Below are positions 18,120 to 26,053 of a stretch of 64,000 bases of DNA, in pieces. The notes beneath the pieces are model-generated. The model saw only the letters and a program-made list of their open reading frames with translations, was not told the DNA's origin and ran no database searches. The DNA is taken from assembly GCF_003063625.1 (NCBI RefSeq), contig NZ_CP026604.1:1-64000 (forward strand). Reading direction: 5' to 3'. Source of the stretch: Saccharobesus litoralis (GTDB taxonomy: Bacteria; Pseudomonadota; Gammaproteobacteria; Enterobacterales; Alteromonadaceae). Position numbers and translations under genes: made by a program. Numbering within the stretch: position 1 is the first letter of the stretch; each line of letters starts with the position of its first letter.

Positions 18120-18572
18120 TTATTGGCTTGTTAATTTACGGCTAACGACAGTATCTAATGCATATTTGCCACCACCCTGAAATGCCAATGATAGGCTGAT
18201 GGCGAATAAGGCAAGTCCAAACTCATAGCCGTTGTTACTCATAAATAAGCCATTGCTAAAATGCACGCTAAAAATGGCGACTAGCATGGTTACCGCTAAC
18301 ACAAGTGCGGCAGGGCGGGTTAATAAGCCTAATATAAGTAATAAGCCACCAAAAAATTCGGCGCTGCCGGCAAGTAATGCCATTAAAAATCCGGGCGCAA
18401 GGCCAATCGACTCCATCCACTGACCTGTACCTTCTAAACCGTATCCGCCAAACCAAGCGAATAGTTTTTGCGCGCCATGAGCAGCAAAAATGACACCTGC
18501 AGATACGCGCAGAGGTAGAGTTGAAATATGCTCTTGAGTAGTCAGTACGTTTTTAAGGGTTGAAAAGTTCAT
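18120..18572 (-). CDS. DoxX family membrane protein
   Basis: A 150-residue protein with four hydrophobic helices. It carries the DoxX pattern LRVSAGVIFAAHGAQKLFAWFGG followed by a GSAEFFGGLLLILGL segment and a short charged end. DoxX proteins are inner-membrane proteins often found with pirins and thiol enzymes; in Mycobacterium one joins a superoxide-detoxifying membrane complex. Here it leads the DoxX-reductase-pirin set and is divergent from a LysR regulator 142 bp away, which probably controls it. Confidence 0.88.
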   Translation of the reverse strand: MNFSTLKNVLTTQEHISTLPLRVSAGVIFAAHGAQKLFAWFGGYGLEGTGQWMESIGLAPGFLMALLAGSAEFFGGLLLILGLLTRPAALVLAVTMLVAIFSVHFSNGLFMSNNGYEFGLALFAISLSLAFQGGGKYALDTVVSRKLTSQ

Positions 18573-18680
18573 ATTAAATCCTCGTATATGGCTAAGCTTT
18601 TTGTTTAGTTGTGTTGTTAAGTTGTGGCCATTGTATAAAGGTTTATTTATCGGAATAACCTGATATATTTGCTGAATATG

Positions 18681-18695
18681 TTCAAAAATTTTGAA
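18681..18695. promoter_or_regulatory. Palindrome in the DoxX / LysR divergent promoter
   Basis: TTCAAAAATTTTGAA is a perfect 7+1+7 palindrome, with a T-N11-A framework as LysR-type regulators prefer. It lies 20 bp before the chosen LysR start and about 110 bp upstream of DoxX. Candidate operator for the LysR protein itself; its AT content makes chance occurrence possible. Confidence 0.4.
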
Positions 18696-18714
18696 TAATC
18701 ATTTCTGGTTAATT

Positions 18715-19602
18715 ATGTACAACTCAGCCATTACCTTAGAAGCACTTATCGTATTAGATGCAATTGATAATCGAGGCAGTTTTGCCGCCGCCGCAGAGCA
18801 ATTAAATAAAGTCCCTTCTGCGCTTTCATATATAGTGCAAAAGCTAGAAGAGCAGCTCGCGGTAACCTTATTTGTTAGGCAAGGTCGTCGCTCTGTTCTG
18901 ACACCTGCGGGTCGTCATTTATTAGACGAAGGCCGTAAAGTATTGGCCGCTGTCAGCAAAATATCTGAACAAACTCAAACAATCTCGCATGGCTGGGAAC
19001 CCAAATTGCGAATTGGTATCGATTCCATTTTAGATATTTCACAGGTTTTGCCGGCTATTCAGCAATTTTTACAAGCGCATCCGAATATTGAAATTGATAT
19101 TAGCGAAGAGGTATTAAATGGTGCTTGGGAAGCTTTGATTGAAGATAGAGTCGATATTATGCTTGGTGCACCCGCGCCGATCCCGAACCATCAAGGTTTG
19201 CGCGCCGAGCCATTTTGTCAGGTTAACAATGTGCTGGTTGCAGCAACAAACCATCCGATTAATCATTTAAGTCAGCCCATTAGCCGCTACGATATTCAGC
19301 AGTTTAGAACCATTATCGTGCACGATTCAGCCAAGCGGATAATTGCTCGTTCGGCCAACATTATTGAACAAAGTCATCACTTTTATGTGCAAACGGTTGA
19401 ACAAAAATTACAGGCCATTATTGCCGGTATCGGCATTGGATTTTTACCTGAAAGCCGAATAACAAAACAACTCGAACGCGGTGAGTTAGTGGTAATCGAT
19501 ATAGAACAACCCGTGAACCCAGTTGATTTATACATGGCATGGAAGTTGGTGAATAAAGGCAAGGCACTGCAAAGTTTTAGGCAATGCCTAGCTGCAAGGT
19601 AG
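18715..19602 (+). CDS. LysR family transcriptional regulator
   Basis: A 295-residue regulator starting at the ATG at 18715. A TTG frame from 18691 adds eight residues and would run through the candidate operator. The N-terminal winged helix-turn-helix reads TLEALIVLDAIDNRGSFAAAAEQLNKVPSALSYIVQKLEEQL, and the remainder is a periplasmic-binding-like effector domain (LRIGIDSILDISQVLPAIQQF). Divergent from the DoxX/reductase/pirin genes, the usual arrangement for the regulator of the adjacent operon. Effector unknown, perhaps a quinone or electrophile. Confidence 0.9.
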   Translation: MYNSAITLEALIVLDAIDNRGSFAAAAEQLNKVPSALSYIVQKLEEQLAVTLFVRQGRRSVLTPAGRHLLDEGRKVLAAVSKISEQTQTISHGWEPKLRIGIDSILDISQVLPAIQQFLQAHPNIEIDISEEVLNGAWEALIEDRVDIMLGAPAPIPNHQGLRAEPFCQVNNVLVAATNHPINHLSQPISRYDIQQFRTIIVHDSAKRIIARSANIIEQSHHFYVQTVEQKLQAIIAGIGIGFLPESRITKQLERGELVVIDIEQPVNPVDLYMAWKLVNKGKALQSFRQCLAAR

Positions 19603-19735
19603 GCGAGCATTTATGCTTGAGAGCCTGCAAACCTGTCTTTTTGGCGAGCATTTATGCTTGCAGAACCTGCAAACCTTTCTTTTGTAGATGAACATTTATG
19701 CTTGTGAACCAGCAAACCAAACCTACAAACTTAAC
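19601..19735. repeat. Degenerate tandem repeat around GCATTTATGCTTG
   Basis: Three consecutive units of about 42-45 bp begin near 19601, 19643 and 19687. Each contains (G)A(G/A)CATTTATGCTTG then CCTGCAAACC or AACCAGCAAACC. A decayed fourth lies near 19791. The same phrase appears at about 39442 and 44579, so this is a dispersed intergenic family. No coding frame. Confidence 0.65.
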
Positions 19736-19880
19736 CCAAAAGAGCAAGACTACCAAAAGTCGGGGCTTGGAAGCCAAGTCTCGCCACAAGGTGAGCATTT
19801 ATGCCAATGTTGTTAACTTAAGCCCAACGAAGTTCATTAACTTAATGGTATTGAGTTAGATCTGAATACAGAATAGTTGC

Positions 19881-20132
19881 CTATTGCTTTAGTTTAGCCT
19901 TGGCTTCTTCCACTTTTGAAAAATCCAAACCTAACTCTTCCACCGCTTCTTTAACTAAGTTAGGTTGGCTCATAACCAACATCATTAACGGTTGCAGTTT
20001 TTCTTGAGCAATACCCAAACTTTGTACCACAGCCATCGCTGCCAGTGGGTTTGCGGTTAAAGTTTGAAATAACTCAGCAACTTTCTCATCACTGATATTT
20101 TCTTCTTTTAGTAGTTTAATAATTGGATTCAT
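19881..20132 (-). CDS. DUF2999 family protein
   Basis: An 83-residue soluble helical protein beginning MNPIIKLLKEENISDEKVAELFQTLTANPLAAM, a sequence I recognise as the DUF2999 family of Vibrio, Shewanella and relatives; function unknown. GGGAGAG sits ahead of the ATG at 20132; a TTG three bases upstream is less likely. The ATG overlaps the stop of a short upstream frame as TGATG, so translation may be coupled. Confidence 0.82.
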   Translation of the reverse strand: MNPIIKLLKEENISDEKVAELFQTLTANPLAAMAVVQSLGIAQEKLQPLMMLVMSQPNLVKEAVEELGLDFSKVEEAKAKLKQ

Positions 20133-20278
20133 CAATACTCTCCCATCGCTTTACTAACATCACAAAGCGCATTCAAAATATCAGGCAATTTTACTCTAAA
20201 ATTCAGTTCAGGTGCCAGCTTAGCTACAAATAACTGTGCCTTATCAACAAGCCCATACCAACTAGCACATTCCAGCAT
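20132..20278 (-). CDS. Short ORF (48 aa) coupled to DUF2999, possibly a gene remnant
   Basis: From ATG 20278 the frame reads MLECASWYGLVDKAQLF, then VAKLAPELNFRVKLPDILN and ends MGEY-stop, with the stop overlapping the DUF2999 start as TGATG. The composition is protein-like and leucine/valine-rich in a helical pattern. The frame stays open upstream (VYQWKQC before the Met) to a stop with no other start codon, so it may be the 3' remnant of a longer gene. I recognise no family. Confidence 0.4.
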   Translation of the reverse strand: MLECASWYGLVDKAQLFVAKLAPELNFRVKLPDILNALCDVSKAMGEY

Positions 20279-20372
20279 ACATTGTTTCCATTGGTAAACA
20301 GTGAGTTAACAAGTCAACTGAACTTTGCATTGCTATAGTGCCAGCATCACTTATTCAATCGACTAACAAGCA

Positions 20373-20549
20373 ATGAAACTGTACAAGTGGCTAACCTGTT
20401 TATCTTTAATTCTATGTAGTGTGTTATCTAACGCCGAGCAGAATCAACAGCCATTACCGGCACAATATATAAGTGCGCTCAGTCAGTTGTTTGTATTTTT
20501 TGAACCGGCATATCATGAGATGATCCGCTTTTTAACCAGTTCAAAGTAA
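20373..20549 (+). CDS. Short secreted or membrane-anchored protein, unknown
   Basis: A 58-residue frame: MKLYKWLTCLSLILCSVLSNAEQ, a clean signal peptide with likely cleavage after Ala21, then a 35-residue mature part ending FFEPAYHEMIRFLTSSK. The signal peptide and the use of ATG argue that it is real, though no strong ribosome-binding site is seen. No family recognised. It is followed by a strong hairpin at 20577-20598. Confidence 0.45.
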   Translation: MKLYKWLTCLSLILCSVLSNAEQNQQPLPAQYISALSQLFVFFEPAYHEMIRFLTSSK

Positions 20550-20576
20550 AGCAATTACCAAGTTAATAATTAAAAA

Positions 20577-20598
20577 GGCCGTGCTAATTAGCACGGCC
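20577..20598 (-). terminator. Hairpin terminator, probably for the amylase
   Basis: A perfect 22-bp palindrome with arms GGCCGTGCTAA / TTAGCACGGCC. On the minus strand it is followed by TTTTTA, so it fits as the terminator of the amylase about 225 bp upstream in that direction. The plus strand lacks a T run. Confidence 0.6.
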
Positions 20599-20822
20599 AT
20601 AACTAGAACTTCGACACAAAAGTTATGGTATGTTGAGCTCGTTTTTCTTAGCAATCTAAGTAAAAACGAGTGCGAGATGATAGAACCGCTCCATTGTGGG
20701 CCGAATTTATTTCGGCTAACACAAGGTTTGTTGATGTAAAATCGACCCTACAACTTAGCAAATGGTTATCAATTCAATCGTTTAAAACTTTTGAGTTAAG
20801 GTACTAGTTTGGTTTTTACAAC

Positions 20823-22832
20823 TTAAAAGTCACGTATTTCCACTGTATTGCTATTAAAATCAAATTTATTGATTTTACCGCATTGAGCAAAGTGGTTGTT
20901 TGACTGATAAGGCGTATTGGCTTGGGTGATGTTATTTTCCCAACCTTGGCCGTTTTTAACAAAGGCTTTTAATTCAAACCAATTATTAAAGGCTTTATTG
21001 CAATCCATTTCCACATCTAACATCCAGTAATGCTGACCCCAAATATTAAGAGGCTCTGTTCCATAACCGTCTACAGCGACAGTGCGCTCAGCACCCCAAC
21101 CTGCAGGCCATACATTGGTCGTCCAATCCAAGGCTGTACCCTCAGCAGTGGCACTTTGCTGACTTTCTGCGCCGTACCAATCTAAGTAGTTATCGTTGGC
21201 TTTCCATGGCGCAGTTGTGGCATTGCGTAAGTTTAAGTGACGAATAGGCATCGCACATTCAAAGTTATTGGTGCCGCAGTTACGACCTAAATTGGCGTTA
21301 GCAAAATCGTGATCTAAACCACCACGAATAAACATATCTTGACCGCTAGCCGTTTGGGCTTGCACAAAAATCACAGTGCGTTGCCAGTTATCACAGTTAG
21401 ATTGACATTGAATAGGATCGATCTTGGCATCCTGATGAATGGCAATTGCATCCCAAGGGGCAATATCTAAATTCACTGTGCCATTACTATTTACCGTAAT
21501 GGTTTCGCCGCTACAGCTTTGACCATCGGCGCTTAACTCACCTTTAAGCACGTTACAATAAACACCTTCTGCCATGTCGGTTTGCAGCGTGTTGTTTAAG
21601 TTAAAGTCTTCTTTGTTGATGGCAACAAAACCAGAGCTACTGCGACCAAACGCAATTTGGTTATTGCCATTATCCCACCAGTTAGTCACTTGCCAGTTAT
21701 CGGCAGTGTGATTTCTAAACTGCATAGCGCCACTGATATAACTCCATCTGTGTTCACACTTCCAGTTGCTACCAAAACACTCTAAGTTGCCATTGTTGTG
21801 TACCGGCACACCTGGACCACCAGCGTCAGTATCATGATGGAAGTCATAGCTCGACATGACTTTAGGATAACCATACGGGTAAGCCAGCATAAATACGTTA
21901 GCTAAATCATATAAGCGCCCATCTTGGAAAGTAATCACATTACCAGCACCGCCGTGCCCACGCTGGTTATCGTGGTTATCAACAAATACCACGGCAGAGC
22001 TGCTTGGCATAAAGCCCCAGCCTTCGCCAAAGTTGCTTAACCAAGCCAATGAACCATTTCGGAAGGTATTACCTAATTGTGTACTGTACTTAAACTCGGT
22101 AACTAAACCTGTGCCAGTATATTCGCCTGAGGTTACGGCTTCGCTACCTTGGTCTATCACTTCTTGGAAGATCAGCGGAGTGCCATTAACTTTGGCTAAA
22201 ACGCCTTGAATATCACTGACAGACATGTGTTTAGATGCATCAAAACGAAAACCTGCAACGCCTATATTGGTTAAGTCATTTAAATAATCAGCTAAGGTTT
22301 GTTGCACATAATTAGAGCTGGTATTTAAGTCTGGCAAGCCAACAAGTTCACAGTTTTGTACTCGCCAGCGGTTGCTGCCGTAATCTTCAGGATTGATAGT
22401 GCAACTGTCGTGAAAGTCCCACGGTGAATAATCAGGGAAGTTTTTACCCCCGTAAGGGCTACCGGCTGTTCCTGTACCACTGCCAGCCGCCATATGGTTA
22501 ATTACCGCATCAACGTAAATATCGACACCGACTGCTTTACAGCGATTAACCATGTCAATAAATTGAGCGCGGTTACCACCACGGCTGATCAACTGGTAAC
22601 TTACCGGTTGATAGCGTGTCCACCATTGCGAACCTTGTATATGTTCGTTAGGTGGTGACACTTGAACGGCAGCATAGCCTTTTGGTCCAAGGTGCTGTTC
22701 ACATTCAGTTGCGACATCCTGCCAGTTCCATTCAAATAAATGAACAAAAGTGGTTGGTTGAGAAGCGGCGTGTGTGTGTGCTGACAATGCCATTCCCAAA
22801 CCCATTGCAATAAGGGGTTTTGTGAATTTCAT
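20823..22832 (-). CDS. Secreted alpha-amylase GH13 with C-terminal propeptide-like domain
   Basis: A 669-residue alpha-amylase that hydrolyses starch alpha-1,4 bonds. Signal peptide 1-24, then a chloride-dependent animal-type GH13 domain: Asp198 in FRFDASKHM (nucleophile), Glu224 in IFQEVID (acid/base), Asp288 in [14 protein letters not shown]. From memory these are the positions of Asp174/Glu200/Asp264 in Pseudoalteromonas haloplanktis AHA plus a 24-residue signal, and the 669-residue total also matches the AHA precursor. The last ~190 residues (from about 475) correspond to its C-terminal propeptide. AACAGGAG precedes the ATG. A GAATACGTATTC palindrome lies 126 bp upstream. Confidence 0.95.
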   Translation of the reverse strand: MKFTKPLIAMGLGMALSAHTHAASQPTTFVHLFEWNWQDVATECEQHLGPKGYAAVQVSPPNEHIQGSQWWTRYQPVSYQLISRGGNRAQFIDMVNRCKAVGVDIYVDAVINHMAAGSGTGTAGSPYGGKNFPDYSPWDFHDSCTINPEDYGSNRWRVQNCELVGLPDLNTSSNYVQQTLADYLNDLTNIGVAGFRFDASKHMSVSDIQGVLAKVNGTPLIFQEVIDQGSEAVTSGEYTGTGLVTEFKYSTQLGNTFRNGSLAWLSNFGEGWGFMPSSSAVVFVDNHDNQRGHGGAGNVITFQDGRLYDLANVFMLAYPYGYPKVMSSYDFHHDTDAGGPGVPVHNNGNLECFGSNWKCEHRWSYISGAMQFRNHTADNWQVTNWWDNGNNQIAFGRSSSGFVAINKEDFNLNNTLQTDMAEGVYCNVLKGELSADGQSCSGETITVNSNGTVNLDIAPWDAIAIHQDAKIDPIQCQSNCDNWQRTVIFVQAQTASGQDMFIRGGLDHDFANANLGRNCGTNNFECAMPIRHLNLRNATTAPWKANDNYLDWYGAESQQSATAEGTALDWTTNVWPAGWGAERTVAVDGYGTEPLNIWGQHYWMLDVEMDCNKAFNNWFELKAFVKNGQGWENNITQANTPYQSNNHFAQCGKINKFDFNSNTVEIRDF

Positions 22833-23302
22833 GAGATTAACTCCTGTTAAATTCGTTTTTTTAATAGTTTTAAAATAATTGTTGTTACAAGTTTGTTATC
22901 GCACGATGTGTGTTTCGTGCTGGATAAATAATGAACGAATTAGGGGTTTATTCCATTGAATACGTATTCGCAAAACAGACTTTGCAAGGTAATTATTAAC
23001 AGGTTAAGGTTATCGGTTTTTGTGATTTATTGCTGATTGAAATTGGTGGTTTAGTGAATAAAATAGATGGTTTTTTGTGAGGGGTGTTACGAGTTGTTGC
23101 AATTGTGAAATTAAACTGGGTGAATTGGCATTAACTAAGATTAATGCGCTAGCAGATTAACTGGATGGCGTGGTTTAGACACAAAGTGGTAAGAGTGGCG
23201 TAAGCCGTCCTTTGGGTAAAATCGTCAATACAATTTGGTCTAGAAAATGGCGGCTTACGTGTTGATGAAGCTTTTTACTTTAGTTTCATCTATCTACTAA
23301 CT
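22833..23302. other. Amylase promoter region and a CGGCTTACG inverted repeat
   Basis: No coding frame supported. Apart from the palindrome at 22958-22969 it contains CGTAAGCCG (23199-23207) inverted at 23251-23259, a member of a small hairpin family also seen at 24713-24744 and 25992-26021. The hairpin could end or follow the transcript of the 416-residue gene just upstream in the minus direction. Confidence 0.5.
22958..22969. promoter_or_regulatory. Candidate LacI-type operator upstream of the amylase
   Basis: GAATACGTATTC is a perfect 12-bp palindrome with a central CG, the usual form of LacI-family operators. Ten of its bases (GAATACGTAT) recur at 27530-27539 upstream of the starch-binding giant. 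Placement 126 bp before the amylase ATG fits a maltose/starch-responsive regulator, but no regulator gene is in the window. Confidence 0.5.
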
Positions 23303-24553
23303 TTACCAATGCTCAAATATTCCAGTCATGATTTGGCGTAATCGATGCGCGTTAACGCCGGTATGAAAACATTTTATCGATGGTTTTTCGACGAGTTCAG
23401 TATAACCAACCAAAATAACCGCTAATAAATTATACAACGCAGCATCTTGCATTTTTATTAGGTCAATCTTGTTTAAAAAATGATACTCGTCACGCAAAAT
23501 ATCCCAAGTCAATGTGCGCCAACCTTGGTTATCTGCGGTAGGGACTTCAAAACAGGTTAAATTAACCAAATTATTGATCATATTTCGTTTTTTAGCGGGC
23601 AATGCACCTTCATTAAGCGCTTGGTTTTGATATTGAGGATTATGGGTATCAGTCGCGACAAATGATGTAATCTTCGCATCCTCATCACCAACTAATTTAG
23701 GGTCGTAAACGCAATTTTCTAACACTTGGTGTAGTGATAAGTCTTCCTTACAAAATACAAAGCCTCTTGAAAACGTAATTGCACTTAATGATTTTAAGAC
23801 GCCAAATGATGATGGGCCATTGATAGCGTGACTACCATAATTGGCACTCAGGTAGGTTGCGACAGCACTGTTAGTAAACGGATAAGAATAAAGCACGTGC
23901 TTCCAGTTGTTATTTCTTTGCCCATCAAGCGCAGTTTGCAACTTTTGGAGCTCGTCACAAGTCGCTATTCTATTTCCTTTAGCACCCCACTCCCCCTGAC
24001 TTAAGTGATGAACTCTATCATCGACCATCCAGCAACTAACACCTAAAGCTTGCTGAATTTTCATGCAGGCAAAACGCCCCCAACCAATGCCAGCACCGGG
24101 ATAACCCACTATTTGAGGTCTTGGGTTTAATGTTGCAACCGCTTCTGTATACGCAGCCCGTTCATCTTCGCATACGGCCATAATAACGTTGGCACCGTCA
24201 TTAATTAGGTCAACCCACCAAATATTATTGCCGCCGTATTGAGTGGTGCCATTGTATGCATTAATAAACCATTGCTGATTTTTTCCACCAGTTGGGATCA
24301 AAATAACAGGTTCGTTATCATCTATATTGATATCATCCAATCCCTCTAACCAAGTATTGATCCCACCGTAAGCATTGGTAATAGCGGTGATCTTGGCGTT
24401 AATACATGTATCAAAAATCTCAATATGCTCGGCAAGCTGATCTAAATCAGTGATATCGGCAGCAACAGGTTCAACGGTCACATCAGGGTATTTTCTGTTT
24501 CCTGAAAAGTAGTCACCCCAGTTGTTAAGACCAGCAATTCTTAAATTTGGCAT
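23303..24553 (-). CDS. Unknown 416-aa protein, possibly GT-A-like
   Basis: I do not recognise a family with confidence. The protein is cytosolic (no signal). The middle contains PQIVGYPGAGIGWGRFACMK, then ALGVSCWMVDDRVHHL. A conserved GxGxxR helix followed by a W-M-x-D-D motif is how some GT-A-like glycosyltransferases related to the GREB1/TET-associated group present their metal site, so that is one possibility. The C-terminal half (NNLVNLTCFEVPTADNQGW and onward) is mixed alpha/beta. AAAAAGGGA precedes the ATG. Single gene, flanked by hairpin repeats, which could mean recent gain. Confidence 0.6.
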   Translation of the reverse strand: MPNLRIAGLNNWGDYFSGNRKYPDVTVEPVAADITDLDQLAEHIEIFDTCINAKITAITNAYGGINTWLEGLDDINIDDNEPVILIPTGGKNQQWFINAYNGTTQYGGNNIWWVDLINDGANVIMAVCEDERAAYTEAVATLNPRPQIVGYPGAGIGWGRFACMKIQQALGVSCWMVDDRVHHLSQGEWGAKGNRIATCDELQKLQTALDGQRNNNWKHVLYSYPFTNSAVATYLSANYGSHAINGPSSFGVLKSLSAITFSRGFVFCKEDLSLHQVLENCVYDPKLVGDEDAKITSFVATDTHNPQYQNQALNEGALPAKKRNMINNLVNLTCFEVPTADNQGWRTLTWDILRDEYHFLNKIDLIKMQDAALYNLLAVILVGYTELVEKPSIKCFHTGVNAHRLRQIMTGIFEHW

Positions 24554-24712
24554 AGTCGTATCCCTTTTTAAATTTAACTCTATGCTAGCTTGGCCATTGT
24601 TCAGTGAACTTGGGGAAAACGAGGAATTGTGTTGGTTAGACTATGAAAAAATGTAAGGTGTATTTTGGGAAAGCTTGGTTAGATATGGTTTATAGGGCAA
24701 GGTTTGGCAAAT

Positions 24713-24744
24713 GGCGGCTTACGCTCATGCTTCGCTAAACCGCC
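24713..24744. repeat. GGCGG...CCGCC hairpin of the CGGCTTACG family
   Basis: GGCGGCTTACG then a short loop and GCTAAACCGCC. It sits just past the 3' end of the 91-residue gene and resembles 25992-26021 and 23199-23259. It may serve as a terminator for the minus-strand gene, although no T run follows. Confidence 0.5.
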
Positions 24745-24747
24745 CTA

Positions 24748-25023
24748 CTAGTTAATTTTATTTAATTCGACCAGCATAGTTTCTGCGATCTCGTCATCTG
24801 CTAAATATATTATTGCTTCTACAAATTCGCGAGGCGCTTTTGTTTTCTCGACTTGATAAGCAAACTGTCTAAGTGACTGCTTACGTAGGTAAGGATCCAT
24901 TTCCAATATAGGAATTAGCGTTTTTCTAACCGATTCATCTTCTTGGGCGATACGCATCACATAGATGAACTCTTCGTTTAGATGTTCTCGAAATTTGAAT
25001 AAACGAGCTAGAAATTTGAACAT
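24748..25023 (-). CDS. Unknown 91-aa helical protein
   Basis: A short, charged, all-helical protein (MFKFLARLFKFREHLNEE at the start, LADDEIAETMLVELNKIN at the end). The amphipathic N-terminus could touch a membrane. The order Phe-Lys-Phe, then RKTLIPILEMDPYLRKQSLRQF suggests a small scaffold or regulator, but no family is recognised. There is a GAGG sequence just upstream of the ATG. It lies between two other unrecognised genes on the same strand. Confidence 0.6.
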   Translation of the reverse strand: MFKFLARLFKFREHLNEEFIYVMRIAQEDESVRKTLIPILEMDPYLRKQSLRQFAYQVEKTKAPREFVEAIIYLADDEIAETMLVELNKIN

Positions 25024-25180
25024 AAAACCTCACGAAGACATATAAGTGTATTGAGCGTAGACACGCTAATTATTCCACCTATGCATTTAAACTACCTTGT
25101 AATAAATTGCAGTAAGATTATGTTATTTAAGAAATTTCCTCAATAAGCTAACTCTTTTGTGAAAGCTTGGTTAGGTATGG

Positions 25181-25813
25181 TTAATAAATTGAACCATTTT
25201 TAATCCAGCGCTCTTTGAGCTCAGGCAATAAGGCATGAAAGTTGTGAGAAGATTCTGATTTGCGTGTATTGGGGTCATTATAATATTGATAAAAATGCTG
25301 CTTTATAAACTCAAATTCACCGGCCGCTGCAGCCAACCCACATAATGCAAGCCCAGTCTTATCTGAAAATTTAAAAGGTTGTTTGGCTGCTGTTGCAAAA
25401 ATAGTCTTTTCGCTGGTTAAATCCCAATTATCAGCAAAATATTTTTCCGCTGTAGTAATCCATCTTCGCATCTCTTTTTTAGTTAACTCGTCATATTCGG
25501 GCGTTTGATCATAAGCAAACAAGTTATTTTCAATCAACGCCATCTCATTTATATCCCTTGGTGACCTGATAAACGTAAAATCTCGCTTAGATTCAAATAT
25601 TTTGTTTAAAACCGTTTTCTCTAGTGGCGTTATGCTAATGCAAACGCGGATCACATATTTTGTCCCTTGCGGCCAGAAACTAAAACTAGGTCTAACTTTT
25701 ATAGTCAGCCATTTATTTCTCTTATTAACAAAATGCCGTGATACAAATTTCCAATCAGATAGCTCTTCTGCTACTTCCTTGCACTTTGCTAAAACATAAT
25801 TTTTATTTGCCAT
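25181..25813 (-). CDS. Unknown 210-aa protein
   Basis: No signal peptide or membrane segment. The first half (WKFVSRHFVNKRNKWLTIKV then FSFWPQGTKYVIRVCISITP) has the alternating pattern of an antiparallel sheet, like DUF4304-type proteins that describe an N-terminal beta domain; this likeness is weak. The second half is helical with a repeated Phe/Tyr-rich end. It precedes a 91-residue unknown gene on the same strand with 157 bp between. A truncated reading frame lies just upstream. Confidence 0.6.
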   Translation of the reverse strand: MANKNYVLAKCKEVAEELSDWKFVSRHFVNKRNKWLTIKVRPSFSFWPQGTKYVIRVCISITPLEKTVLNKIFESKRDFTFIRSPRDINEMALIENNLFAYDQTPEYDELTKKEMRRWITTAEKYFADNWDLTSEKTIFATAAKQPFKFSDKTGLALCGLAAAAGEFEFIKQHFYQYYNDPNTRKSESSHNFHALLPELKERWIKNGSIY

Positions 25814-25831
25814 AGAGCCAACCTTTTAAAT

Positions 25832-25960
25832 TTATAAGCCACTGACAATATTAGCCTCTTGAGGATCCGAGAGCGCCTTAAAATCTGCTTGGACTAATAT
25901 TGAGCCTAATAGTGTGGCTTTACCTTCAATGATGGCATTGTAATTGATAGTTTGTTCGGC
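25832..25960 (-). pseudogene. Gene remnant, 42 codons, C-terminal end only
   Basis: The minus strand reads AEQTINYNAIIEGKATLLG, then SILVQADFKALSDPQEANI and VSGL-stop, preceded directly by a TAA. No start codon is available. The amino-acid pattern is clearly protein-like and looks like the tail of a larger gene whose front has been lost; a hairpin repeat lies 30 bp beyond the break. Family not recognised. Confidence 0.45.
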
Positions 25961-25991
25961 TTACAGCTCTAACTAATTCTCAACTAATCCT

Positions 25992-26021
25992 CCGGCTTAC
26001 GCGCCAACGGCGCTAAACCGG
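25992..26021. repeat. CCGG/GCGCC hairpin of the CGGCTTACG family
   Basis: CCGG-CTTAC-GCGCC then AAC then GGCGC-TAAA-CCGG forms a nested stem, followed by CTACTG. It matches the element at 24713-24744 in order and loop sequence. It lies just past the 3' end of the EboD-like gene. Confidence 0.55.
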
Positions 26022-26053
26022 TCTACTGTTACCAACAATGCAAAAGTATAAAC

